From Siphonodentalium dalli (Eukaryota; Mollusca; Scaphopoda; Gadilida; Siphonodentaliidae), in assembly GCA_032622095.1 (NCBI GenBank), contig CP136061.1, positions 266,421,551-266,485,550 on the forward strand: 64,000 bases of DNA. The letters run 5' to 3'. A model generated the notes under the pieces. That model made no database searches, was not told the origin of the DNA, and was given only the letters and a program-made list of their open reading frames with translations. Shown here piece after piece: positions 35,701 to 43,905 of the stretch; within the stretch, counting starts at the first letter, position 1; each line of letters begins with the position of its first letter. The position numbers and the translations under genes are program-made.

Positions 35701-36566
35701 ACAATAGATGTTTACCTTGGGTGACTAATAATTAATTTAACCCTTTACCCAACAAACCGGCCAAATAAAGCTTCAACAGCCTAAAATATCTTCGGTCTGT
35801 CTCAATAGAACCATACAAATATGGATATCATTGGAACCGGCTCCTTGACCACATTGTGATAGTTACAGTTACGCCCTGTGCCAATGCATTCTCTTATATG
35901 TGCGAGTCGACCATAGGTCGCCTCGCATATATAAGAGAATGCATTGGCCTAAAAAAAATCTTTTTTAACACTTTTTACCATTTTTTCTTACATTCTTTAA
36001 CAATTTTATAATTTTTAATGTGTTAAGCCAATGCATTCTCTTATATATGCGAGGCGACCTGTGGTCGACTCGCATATATAAGAGAATGCATTGGCACAGG
36101 GCCGTTCTGTTGGGTAAAGGGTTAAATGACTTGAAGGGGAACTAATAATTTACTCGTCATTTACCCGTGCAATACCGGGTACCTCAGCTGGTAGTAACAC
36201 GTATATTAAACATGTCCAGTGGTGTCAAAATAAACATACCTCTTCCAAGTACATGAATTCCGCGCCAGTCATGTTTGTCAGACCTGAACAAGTCCTCACA
36301 ATGTCTTCTCCCAACTCACATCTCACTCCCTGACTTTGAGGGATAATGTTCACACTGTGACACGTTGGTTGTGAAGCACAATACGACACGCACATGGATT
36401 TAGAAAGAACGTCCAATGTTCCAATCTGATTCAAAAAGTTATATACATGATGCATGCCACAGTCTGGTAACATTCTGAACAGAGCCTGTTTGAGCATAGG
36501 CTGCCCAAACTCAAACCGAAGCACGAACACAACCAGCAGATGGACCATAGTACTGAACTGCACCAT
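20110..36566 (-). CDS. Secreted PAN/apple - EGF-like - fibrinogen C-terminal domain protein (3 exons)
   Basis: Joining exons 36,566-36,240, 23,438-23,333 and 20,777-20,110 gives 1,101 nt, or 366 aa plus stop. Residues 1-23 form a signal peptide with a hydrophobic VHLLVVFVL core. Residues about 34-105 look like a cysteine-containing PAN/apple module, 110-144 are EGF-like, and 145-366 are a fibrinogen C-terminal domain. Junction phases are 0 and 1 and fit on both sides. Proteins with this domain are extracellular lectin-like or recognition molecules in invertebrates; the ligand here is unknown. Possible N-glycosylation sites are NMT in exon 1 and NRS, NGS and NCT in exon 3. Introns are 12.8 kb and 2.6 kb and are filled with repeats. 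Start choice: the ATG at 36,566 begins the signal peptide; an in-frame ATG at 36,677 would put 37 polar residues before it. Further 5' non-coding exons cannot be seen. Confidence 0.82.
20853..21252 (+). mobile_element. TTAA-flanked MITE, copy D (FReD intron 2)
   Basis: An independent 400-bp insertion with TTAA at 20,853-20,856 and 21,249-21,252. It lies only 76 bp upstream of the exon 3 acceptor of the FReD gene. The ends TTAACCCTTTACCCAACA and its complement are complete and both hairpins are intact. Confidence 0.87.
21593..22212. mobile_element. TTAA-flanked foldback element (about 120-bp arms)
   Basis: The left arm begins TTAAAGATGGAATATCTCTT; the right arm is its inverse, ending GATAATCCATCTTTAA. 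Each arm contains GGGTAT... and GAATCGAAGAC. A second direct copy of part of the left arm lies at 21,765-21,843. TTAA occurs at both ends. It sits in FReD intron 2. Confidence 0.7.
22209..22290. mobile_element. 82-bp TTAA-bounded hairpin
   Basis: TTAACAGCAAACCG at the left is the exact inverse of CGGTTTGCTGTTAA at the right, with further pairing of CATAACGTTCA and TGAACGTTTCATGG. It shares its left TTAA with the preceding foldback element. It could be a minimal MITE or the loop core of a larger one. Confidence 0.65.
22291..23332. other. Remainder of FReD intron 2, no gene seen
   Basis: Contains AT-rich sequence and an AATAAAG at about 22,475 that could be the tail of an old element. A 60-codon open stretch near 22,950-23,140 reads in both directions and shows no recognisable domain. 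Confidence 0.5.
23333..23438 (-). CDS. FReD gene exon 2: EGF-like module
   Basis: 106 nt between acceptor TTATGTTCACAG|AAAATG and donor CATATG|GTAAGC. It encodes 35 residues plus one base: the motif DCQNGGVWDQ, then SCQGCDPYFMGPFCE. Cysteines at 114, 127, 130 and 139 match the second half of an EGF domain (C-xNGG ... C-x2-C-x8-C) with one expected Cys replaced by Val. Entry is in phase 0 and exit in phase 1, both matching the flanking exons. Confidence 0.8.
23490..23562. repeat. Short imperfect repeat of AATCATGTAAAAC
   Basis: Five imperfect copies of the motif just upstream of FReD exon 2. Confidence 0.7.
23563..24345. other. Intron 1 sequence, no gene seen
   Basis: Contains loose repeats of GTTAGTTACTAA-like motifs (23,645-23,815) and a C-rich run near 24,100. 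No coding signal is recognised. Confidence 0.45.
24346..24710 (-). mobile_element. Degenerate TTAA-type MITE, copy E (inverted)
   Basis: Same family in the opposite orientation. The hairpin at its low-coordinate side is missing most of one arm, the TTAA at both ends is lost, and one terminal repeat is reduced. It is an older, decayed insertion in FReD intron 1. Confidence 0.8.
24737..24820. repeat. 21-bp tandem repeat, four copies
   Basis: GTGACGTGGYGCCCATATCTC is repeated four times without gaps, next to the degenerate MITE E. Open frames through it arise because 21 is a multiple of three. Confidence 0.9.
25135..25560 (-). repeat. Diverged 66-68-bp satellite, antisense relative of the 45-bp satellite
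   Basis: About six monomers. On the minus strand they contain the 45-bp satellite's blocks in the same order: CCCTTTCTATACTAAA, then CATTGATGAGTAGTTATC, plus about 22 extra bp (ATAGGAAATGTTCAGATAAT). It lies inside FReD intron 1 and is clearly more diverged than the large arrays. Confidence 0.85.
25561..26909. other. Intron 1 sequence, no gene seen
   Basis: No repeat or coding feature beyond small AT-rich tracts. TTTGGCGGCCATCT at about 26,372 belongs to a motif that recurs at 32,130 and 35,045, probably from dispersed repeats. Confidence 0.4.
26910..27760. mobile_element. Foldback element with arms of about 170 bp
   Basis: 26,910-27,105 pairs with 27,560-27,760 in inverted orientation: AATCACTTTTG, CATATATGTATTTACCATTG and TTTCCAAATAA on the left have their complements on the right. 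The arms have diverged, so it is old. It lies in FReD intron 1. Confidence 0.65.
28060..28640. repeat. Dispersed repeat shared with 34.9-35.7 kb
   Basis: Starts CTATACTAATAAAACTCAAT, a beginning reminiscent of Helitron-type 5' ends, and carries CCAGTGGATAGGTTGACGTC and GACATCTGACGAC blocks repeated internally. AAAATTGTTAGAC...GTCCGCGACTGG at about 28,490-28,520 is the inverse of 35,085-35,115. Class uncertain. Confidence 0.5.
28641..30054. other. Intron 1 sequence, no gene seen
   Basis: AT-rich sequence with paired GGCTGCCAAAATGGCAGCC-type motifs near 28,712. No gene or clear mobile element is recognised. Confidence 0.4.
30061..30210. repeat. Perfect decamer microsatellite, (GATATGAAAT)15
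   Basis: Fifteen uninterrupted copies of GATATGAAAT with no substitution, followed by a degenerate half-unit. The open minus-strand frame through it is a by-product. Confidence 0.98.
30211..32473. other. Intron 1 sequence, no gene seen
   Basis: No recognisable feature beyond weak similarity between 29,745-29,870 and 30,600-30,720 (CAGGTTCTGAA, TGTGAAGT, GGAGTC in the same order). Confidence 0.4.
32474..32592. repeat. Poly-G(13) and poly-C(17) tracts in inverted arrangement
   Basis: G13 at 32,474-32,486 and C17 at 32,576-32,592, about 90 bp apart. Each is preceded or followed by related sequence (TGTCA + G run + GTAAACAAATTG; CCAATTTGTTGACA + C run), so the pair forms an imperfect inverted repeat. 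Confidence 0.85.
33262..33790. repeat. Direct duplication of about 267 bp
   Basis: 33,262-33,530 and 33,531-33,790 share GGCAAGCAGTCAC/GACAAACAGTCAC, CTTGGATA, ATTCACTGATTGG, CATTGATAGTCACATT and GAGACAGTTGCTCGCTCTTT in order. It is diverged, so not recent. Confidence 0.8.
34244..34723. mobile_element. Foldback element, 480 bp, with inverted ends TTTAAAGGTACTCAACCC
   Basis: The left arm (from AAAGGTACTCAACCCG through TTGATTCGAGTCGAGGAA) is inverted at the right (CCTCGACTCGAATCAAATAT to GGGTTGAGTACCTTTAAA). The arms are about 190 bp with substitutions. No coding capacity. Confidence 0.75.
34890..35715. repeat. Dispersed repeat with internal tandem blocks
   Basis: Holds several blocks of the type GGGTAAATTGACCCATGG / GTTGACATCAGATGACATAA, matching 28,160-28,400, and an inverted match of its first 250 bp to 28,400-28,640. 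Probably a non-autonomous element with variable internal copies. Confidence 0.5.
35737..36125 (+). mobile_element. TTAA-flanked MITE, copy F (FReD intron 1)
   Basis: A 389-bp copy with TTAA at both ends (35,737-35,740 and 36,122-36,125) and a small deletion in the CCGGCCAAAA region near its left end. It ends about 113 bp from the splice donor of FReD exon 1. Confidence 0.87.
36240..36566 (-). CDS. FReD gene exon 1: signal peptide and PAN/apple-like domain
   Basis: 109 codons from ATG to the donor GAG|GTATGT at 36,239. The mature part has DCGMHHVYNFLNQ, then KSMCVSYCASQPTCHSVN, GVRCELGED and TCSGLTNMTG, the Cys spacing and the C-x3-C...C...CEL pattern of a PAN/apple module. The exon ends in phase 0 after Glu-Glu. 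Conceptual continuation into the intron gives only four codons before a stop, which supports the splice site. Confidence 0.78.
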
Positions 36567-36710
36567 ATTTACGATAATTATATCAAATAGTGACTGTGCT
36601 GTGTTTCGGATTTGGTGTCTATTCGAATATTGGAATGTTCCGAATGAAAGGTTTCGTCGGCTGACGCGAGCTATCATATCGCCGGGCGGTGGCTGAATCA
36701 GGTGTCAATA

Positions 36711-36720
36711 AAATTATAAA
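36711..36720 (-). promoter_or_regulatory. Possible TATA-like element upstream of the FReD gene
   Basis: TTTATAATTT on the minus strand, about 145 bp upstream of the start codon. It is the only TATA-like motif between the start codon and the satellite array. Position is plausible but unsupported by any transcript. Confidence 0.2.
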
Positions 36721-36857
36721 TTCTGACCAATGAGCGAAAGGGAAATTCTTCGACTATAGTTTTCAAGTTTGTCGATAAACTAACGTCATAATTTGTGTCT
36801 GCATACATTGTCAATGAATAGCCCGCTTAATTCGAGGTATTATCTGATTGTAGGTTT

Positions 36858-38594
36858 ATGATAAACCTTTCTACACAAAATACTCATTGACGAGTAGTTA
36901 TCTTATAAACCCTTTCTATACTAAATACTCATTGACGAGTAGTTATCTTATTAAACCTTTCTTTACTAAATACTCATTGACGAGTAGTTATCTTATAAAC
37001 CCTTTCTATACTAAATACTCATTGACGAGTAGTTACCATATTAACCCTTTCTATACTAAATACTCATTGACGAGTAGTTATCTTATAAACCCTTTCTATA
37101 CTAAATACTCATTGACGAGTAGTTCCCTTATTAACCCTTTCTATACTAAATACTCATTGACGAGAAGTTATCTTATAAACCCTTTCTATACTAAATACTC
37201 ATTGACGAGTAGTTACCATATTAACCCTTTCTATACTAAATACTCATTGACGAGTAGTTATCTTATAAACCCTTTCTATACTAAATACTCATTGACGAGT
37301 AGTTACCTTATTAACCCTTTCTATACTAAATACTCATTGACGAGTAGTTATCTTATAAACCCTTTCTATACTAAATACTCATTGACGAGTAGTTATCTTA
37401 TAAACCCATTCTTTACTAAATACTCATTGACGAGTAGTTATCTTATAAACCCATTCTTTACAAAATACTCATTGACGAGTAGTTATCTTATTAACCCTTT
37501 CTATACTAAATACTCATTGACGAGTAGTTATCTTATAAACCCTTTCTATTCTAAATACTCATTGACGAGTAGTTACCTTATTAACCCTTTCTATACTAAA
37601 TACTCATTGACGAGTAGTTATCTTATAAACCCTTTCTATACTAAACACTCATTGACGAGTAGTTACCTTATTAACCCTTTCTATACTAAATACTCATTGA
37701 CGAGTAGTTATCTTATAAACCCTTTCTATACTAAATACTCATTGACGAGTAGTTATCTTATAAACCCATTCTTTACTAAATACTCATTGACGAGTAGTTA
37801 TCTTATAAACCCATTCTTTACAAAATACTCATTGACGAGTAGTTATCTTATTAACCCTTTCTATACTAAATACTCATTGACGAGTAGTTATCTTATAAAC
37901 CCTTTCTATTCTAAATACTCATTGACGAGTAGTTACCTTATTAACCCTTTCTATACTAAATACTCATTGACGAGTAGTTATCTTATAAACCCTTTCTATA
38001 CTAAACACTCATTGACGAGTAGTTATCTTATTAAACCTTTCTATACTAAATACTCATTGACGAGTAGCTATCTTATAAACCATGTCTATACTAAATACTC
38101 ATTGACGAGTAGCTATCTAATAAACCCTTTCTATACTAAATTCTCATTGACGAGTAGTTATCTTATAAACCCTTTCTATACTAAATACTCATTGACGAGT
38201 AGCTATCTTATAAACCATGTCTATACTAAATATTCATTGATGAGTAGTTATCTTATAAAACCCTTTCTATACAAAATACTCATTGACGAGTAGTTATCTT
38301 ATAAACCATGTCTATACTAAATACTCATTGACGAGTAGTTATCTTATAAAACCCTTTCTATACTAAATACTCATTGACGAGTAGTTATATTATAAACCCT
38401 TAATTTACTAAATACTCATTGATGAGTAGTTATATTATAAACCCTTTCTTTACTGAATACTCATTGGCGCGTAGTTATCTTATAAACCCTTTATATACTA
38501 AATACTCATTGACGAATGGTTACCTTATTAACCCTTTCTATACTAAATACTCATTGAAGTGTAGTTATCTTATAAACCCTTTATATACTAAACT
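36858..38594 (+). repeat. 45-bp satellite array, about 38 monomers
   Basis: The monomer contains CATTGACGAGTAGTTATCTT and ATAAACCCTTTCTATACTAA with a 45-bp period. Many neighbouring monomers alternate between ATAAACCC and ATTAACCC forms, giving a 90-bp dimer pattern. A block at 37,396-37,645 recurs 360 bp later. It starts about 290 bp upstream of the FReD start codon. Because 45 is a multiple of three, a 468-codon open frame of a 15-residue repeat (TSSYLINPFYTKYSL) runs through it; I do not consider it a gene. Confidence 0.97.
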
Positions 38595-40828
38595 AGAATG
38601 CACTCACTGGAGCTGCCTATACTTGCGCCCCTCACACATTTGGCATGTTGTGTGGTGTCTTGCCAACAACAGTTTGAACCACGGGTGCTGGCCCCTCGTT
38701 TGAGAGATCGATAACAAAAATCTAGATATCAAATATCTGTTCATCCATCGCTGAAATAGTTGTGTGTACGGACATAATATCTCTGTTATCTCAAGTTGAT
38801 CTACACTAGTTACACTAATGATAGTCTTAGTAATACGTACGAGTTGTTTGACATATTAATATAACAATATAGACATCGTTCATATGAAGGGTGGGAAGAC
38901 GATTGGTTGCCGACGATGCTATATTATATACCAATTGGGTTAACTTACTAGTTTGACTAGAATGATATCAAGCGTGTATGCCAGTGGCAAAAAAAACATC
39001 AAAGTAAATTACAAAATACCGACACAATTAAATCAAAGAAACGGGATCATTGGTTAGTCTTTGATTAACAATGTGTCAATGTGAACATGCCCTTAGCGAC
39101 TGATCTACAGACTTCGGGAACATATCAAAATGTATATTGCGTTGAGAATGAGAAAGCTTGTTTTCCCAGTTAATTAATAAGGCATTTTAATAATCCATGT
39201 TTCCACATTCACATTTTCAGTGCAATTGTTTTTCAATTGAACCACGCGCTCGACTGTTTGACCGGACATGATTTGTATGCACCAGGATCTTTCGAAAATG
39301 TTTTGAACTTTCCAGAAATATGTTCACACCTCACAGTCACTGCGAAAAAACCGATTCCGCACGCATCTTTTAGACTTGATCTCAACTCATTTCCTCGAGT
39401 TTCAAGTTATATAAAATAGGCTTCTAATGGGCATGTACTGTTGCCGACATGCAGTATATATATTTATAATAATAAAACACGAAGTTGTTGGCAGATGAAA
39501 TGGTTTAGCCTGCCCGTGTAACACGAGTCTCAGCTGTCTGCACATCGACGCAATCATGTCTGGTGTTTTGCGCGCCAATTAGTGGGGGGGGGGGGGGGCG
39601 GATAGATGACACAATCGTGCATTTTATGGTAAAAGCACCAATCTTGACACGCATGTACTACATATAAAAATAAGACATTTTTTATATCATGCCAAGCTGG
39701 AGAATGCCCATGGTTGCCATGGCAACCGTTTTGACAACAACTCTTGTTTTTCTCTCAATCCCAACAAGTATGCATCGTTATGACTCAGTTTCTGATCGAA
39801 AAACAATGTTGTATGTACCTATTTGTACTGAAAAGGGATCAGGCTATATATCCATTGACTCATGTGTCCGTTATAGTTGGGTAGAATCAAAATGGCGGAT
39901 AAAATGGCCGCCATTTGTTTGAAAGTCCCTATTATTGGCTGCGTGTATCGACATTTTATTGAGATGTGTGTATATTTTTTATTATAAAATGTACTTTGAC
40001 ACGAAAATATAAACTAATAAATCACTCTGTATATATATAACAATTCTAAAGATTGCAAAACAAAAATTATAGGCCAGAAGATGATGGAGTAGCGTAAATA
40101 TAATGCAAAAAAAAAACAATGGGTTGTTTGTTTTGATTACTATAATTGATGGTTACAATGATACGAGAAGCATTTCTATGATATAAAACTATCTGAAAGT
40201 TGATTATGACCATCTTCCGCGTTAACTTTATATCATATCATTTTAGCGAGTGTGTGTGGACAATATTGGTCTGGTACAAAACTGCTTGGCAACCGTTGCT
40301 ATGGAGCTACCCGATTACCTTTGTGCAGCTATAATAACACTTACTCACGATTTGACAAGCTGCTAATCATTGTGGTATTATATACGCAACATACAAGGTC
40401 CGCAAAGTTTACATATTTATGATATTAGCTATAATTCTTCAAAATAGAGGTAAGCAAATGTTTTTATTACGAGCGTAGGTGCGAATTATGTGCGACAATG
40501 TATGATATGAATTGCTTACATTTACAATAGCAATATCGTGAGATATATGTAATTCCCTATATAGTTGTTACACAACTTAAGTGTGCTAAAAATATTTATT
40601 CTAATATATTATGAGAATCGATCATGCAATAACTCGTGGCATTTCGCCGCTCCAATACATGATAAAACAGTCGAAGACACTCACTCTGCGATAAGTGGCA
40701 TTCAAGAATGTGCAATGGATAGTCAAGTATGAATAATACATGACAAATCGCCAGTCAATTCTGCTAGTTGTGTGAACGCACCCTAAAGAGTTGGAAAAAC
40801 TTGCATACATGTCACTTTTGGCAACACT
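38595..40828. other. Unique-looking sequence, no gene seen
   Basis: Contains a G15 run at 39,584-39,598 followed by a dispersed repeat (39,600-39,690) that recurs inverted at about 45,710-45,805. The 77-codon frame at 39,689-39,922 begins with hydrophobic residues but overlaps repeat-like sequence (GGTTGCCATGGCAACC, AAAATGGCCGCCATTTG) and is not supported as a gene. Confidence 0.4.
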
Positions 40829-40830
40829 TA

Positions 40831-40986
40831 CAGTAATGCCTTAAGTAATCGACATCCTAACCGCAGCAAAATTATGGGTAACTTTCAGGATTTAGTCGGA
40901 AATATGGATATTTATTTCCGACTAAATCCTGAAAATTACCCATAATTCTGATGTGGTTAAGGGGTTGATTACTTAGGGCATTACTG
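40831..40986. mobile_element. Tc1/mariner-like foldback MITE with TA target duplication
   Basis: A 156-bp near-complete palindrome. CAGTAATGCCTTAAGTAATC at the left is inverted as GATTACTTAGGGCATTACTG at the right; the centre has a perfect arm pair of about 35 bp (TAACTTTCAGGATTTAGTCG and its complement). TA flanks both ends (40,829-40,830 and 40,987-40,988). Confidence 0.8.
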
Positions 40987-41110
40987 TATTTGCAATTGCA
41001 ACTGCATAGAGCAGTACAGCGTAATGATGCCCTCGAAAATTTGCAATTGTTTTTGCATCCATTCTTGCAACCACGTCGCAATAGTTCTTGGCAACCTTTG
41101 GGTGCTCCAG

Positions 41111-41428
41111 GATTGATTGATTGATTGATTGATTGGGGTTTATTGTCGCTTTAGCAACTAAGGCCATATCACGACATTGCCAGTTTTAGTGGTGGAGGAA
41201 ATCCGCACACTTGCGACTAATCTAACAGTGATTTCAATGGCTGATAAACTCGTCAACCATGCGCCGCAAACCACCGGCCATCGGCGAGTAACTGGTATCT
41301 CCACCAGATAACGATTTCGAGCTACAAAGTCCACGACGGAAACATGAGGATTTGAACCCTTATCGCCAGCGCTGGAGGGCGAAACGGCTTGGAGTTGTAC
41401 CCCTAACCGATTGAGCCACCGAGGCCCC
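41111..41428 (-). mobile_element. tRNA-derived SINE with target-site duplication
   Basis: Read on the minus strand the head has a pol III A box, TGGCTCAATCGG (41,407-41,418), and B box, GGTTCAAATCC (41,348-41,358), at tRNA-like spacing, then a body of about 220 bp and a (AATC)n tail at 41,111-41,134. Near-identical flanks GGGTGCTCCAG (41,100-41,110) and GGATGCTCCAG (41,429-41,439) are the target-site duplication. The tRNA fold is no longer intact, so it is not a tRNA gene. Confidence 0.88.
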
Positions 41429-42139
41429 GGATGCTCCAGAAAGATCGGTCCATGTCACACTCCAACTTTCTTCATAGTAGCCTGTCATTTGTATAAAAAA
41501 ATGGGTTTCGTAAACAAAATTGGGGATTTCGTGCAATGTAGTTAATCGTAAATCCCATATACTGGAGACATTGGAAACCATTGTTGATAAGCTTCTTATC
41601 GATTAGTAGCCTAAAAAATGGCATTACCATAGCAACAGTATGAAGTGCTTTAAAGTTGTCGCCCTGGGATTACTCAAGTACACAATTTAAAATCCATATC
41701 TCAGGTAAAACATCCGCTTTGCGAGAACGACCGAGATGTTGCTATGAAAAATCCGTTTATCAACTATGCATCAAATCGGTCGACGTTTGTTCAAGTTATA
41801 TATCGCGATAACGACATTAAGTGTTTTAAAATAGGCAATGGGCCTTTTGTTTCTGTTTGACTGCTTTGAAAAATTCGACTGACTGAACACTGGGAAAGGA
41901 TAGTTGAACACTATTTCAATAGAACACAAACATTATATGTAAGACAAACGTAGAGAGAGAGATAATATAGAGTGAAAGACAAGGTATATAGATGGAGAAT
42001 GGAGAGAGAGTGCGGGAAGGGAAAGATGCTTCTTTTATATTTATATATTTGTCTGATAGATATATAGGGTTATTTTTATTAATTTCGGCGTAATGGTTGC
42101 GTGTTCGGTCAATGGATATGGATTTTGAATAGTTTAAGT

Positions 42140-42730
42140 GATTAAGCCTCAAGAGGAATCAGATTGTATTACTTGTTGTGCTTATCAAATAAGCCCATCT
42201 GCAGCCATAAACTATTGTATTGGTGTTGGGGTCCTTTTTCATAAAATGTTGGTACATGTGTAAGAAACAAGTATATTATAACGGTATATTTTGAAGGGGG
42301 TTACTTGTTTGTCCGAAAATGTAGCCTCAAGAGTTCCGAAATATATCAATGACCTTTTTTATAAAAACTGAGAGATTCTTGGTAATTCTTCTGTTGTGGT
42401 TATTGTATAGTGCTGCTAACTTGTTAGCGTTTGGTCTCCGATAATAGTGTGGTCCCAGGTATTGTATGCGTATGTCTTGGGGTTCAATACATTTAAGGAT
42501 TACATGATACTCGTCGCATATTTCTGAGTTGCAGAGGGCACATAATCTATCCGAATATGGGGCATTGGTCCACGTGCCATATTCTATTGAGAGTCTATGG
42601 TTCCTCGTTCGGAAAAGAAGGATGCTTTGCATGACTCTGTGGTTTGTTATTGATAGGTAACTTTCTCGTTCAAATGAGGTCTTGATAATACGATAAGATG
42701 CGAATTTACTGGATGTTGCTATTGATGACA
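42140..42730 (-). pseudogene. LINE reverse transcriptase C-terminal fragment
   Basis: A 134-codon frame ending at 42,327 shows SYRIIKTSFERESYL, then LLFRTRNHRLSIEYGTW, then the Cys/His cluster CALCNSEICDEYHVILKC and RRPNANKLAALYNN. This set, F-R-T-x-N-H-R-L-x-I-E followed by C-x2-C...H...C, is the closing region of a widespread animal LINE group. Everything upstream of it is missing. The left limit, in the 3' UTR, is approximate. Confidence 0.82.
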
Positions 42731-43014
42731 ACTAATTGTGCATGGCATGCTCATCGATACTCATTCTCATGATAACATTATGTATTCAAGCAAGTGTACT
42801 AGTCATCATAATTATAAACCTGAGGATATATATACATAATCATAATATTTAATGAACATTGAAGTCACTTCCGACATATATATTAGCTTACCACTAAATC
42901 CGTTTTATGTTAATGTTCTAATTGGACGCTAGGCCATTGGAAATGCATACATGGATGATCATGCAGTGCCATATTCGTCAAATGTGTTAGCGTTCATGAA
43001 TAACTCGTTCGGAC

Positions 43015-43905
43015 GTTAGAACGATCAACCAATTAGTTTGTAAAAGTGGTCAATATTAGCCAGTTTCTTTGCAAAAGACGTAAGCCTACATCCTTCTCTA
43101 AATTTGAATGCCATTGTGCGCAAATTTCACCGTTTAATCTTCTAGTCTATTCCAGACAAAGCAATTTTCCAAGTAGATTTGGAGAGCTTCTATGAGTACA
43201 ATGGCCTTTCCTATAGAACGTTAATGTCAATAGAACGTTGTTTGATAAACCAACGGCTAATTATGGACCCCTCTCCAATTCTGATCTCTCACGATAATCC
43301 AGCGACAAAAAGGGCACCAGTCTCGTAAGAGACATATACAACATCACAAAACAACAGGTATGTATTGGACAGTAAATGCCCTTTGTGCTTGTCGTGTTTA
43401 GTAACTCATTCAACGTTTTATTTTAAATATTTTAGAGTTTGCGAGTTGTTAGTCTTGGATCTGATGTTAGAATAATGAACCAATTAGTGTGTAAAAGTGG
43501 TCAATATCAGCCAGTTTCTTTGCAAAAGACATAAAGGTTACATCCTTCTAGAAAATTTAATTGTCATTGTGTTTCGCAAATTTAACGGTTTATTGTTCTA
43601 GTTTATTCTAAGCAAAGTCATTATCAAGGTAGACCTGGAGAGCTTCGATAGGCATTATGGTATTTCCCATAGAAATTTTATTTCAATAGAACGTTGTTTG
43701 ATAAACTAAAGGCTAATTTTGGACCACTCTCCAAATCTGACCTTTCACGATAATCGAGCGACAACAAAAGGCCATCAACCTCATATGAGCGATCTACAAC
43801 ATCACAGCACAACAGGTGTGTCTTGGAGGTATTAAGCGCCCTTTGTGTTTGTCGTGTCGAGTTATTCATTCAAAGTTTTTCAATTAAACATTAAAAGTTC
43901 TCTTC
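43015..43905. repeat. Direct duplication of about 450 bp
   Basis: 43,015-43,440 and 43,467-43,905 share TTTGTAAAAGTGGTCAATAT / TGTGTAAAAGTGGTCAATAT, CCAGTTTCTTTGCAAAAGAC, CAATAGAACGTTGTTTGATA and CCCTTTGTG(C/T)TTGTCGTGT in order. Moderate divergence. No gene is recognised in either copy. Confidence 0.85.

Noticed and set aside
36887-38293. 468-codon ORF, and similar long ORFs at 52,862-53,848 and 62,316-63,833
   Set aside because: They are a 45-bp satellite whose length is a multiple of three. Starts and stops follow random variants, there is no splice or promoter context, and the same frame is broken repeatedly elsewhere in the array.
41340-41428. tRNA gene
   Set aside because: A and B boxes are present, but acceptor and anticodon stems do not pair, and the body, tail and target duplication show a SINE.
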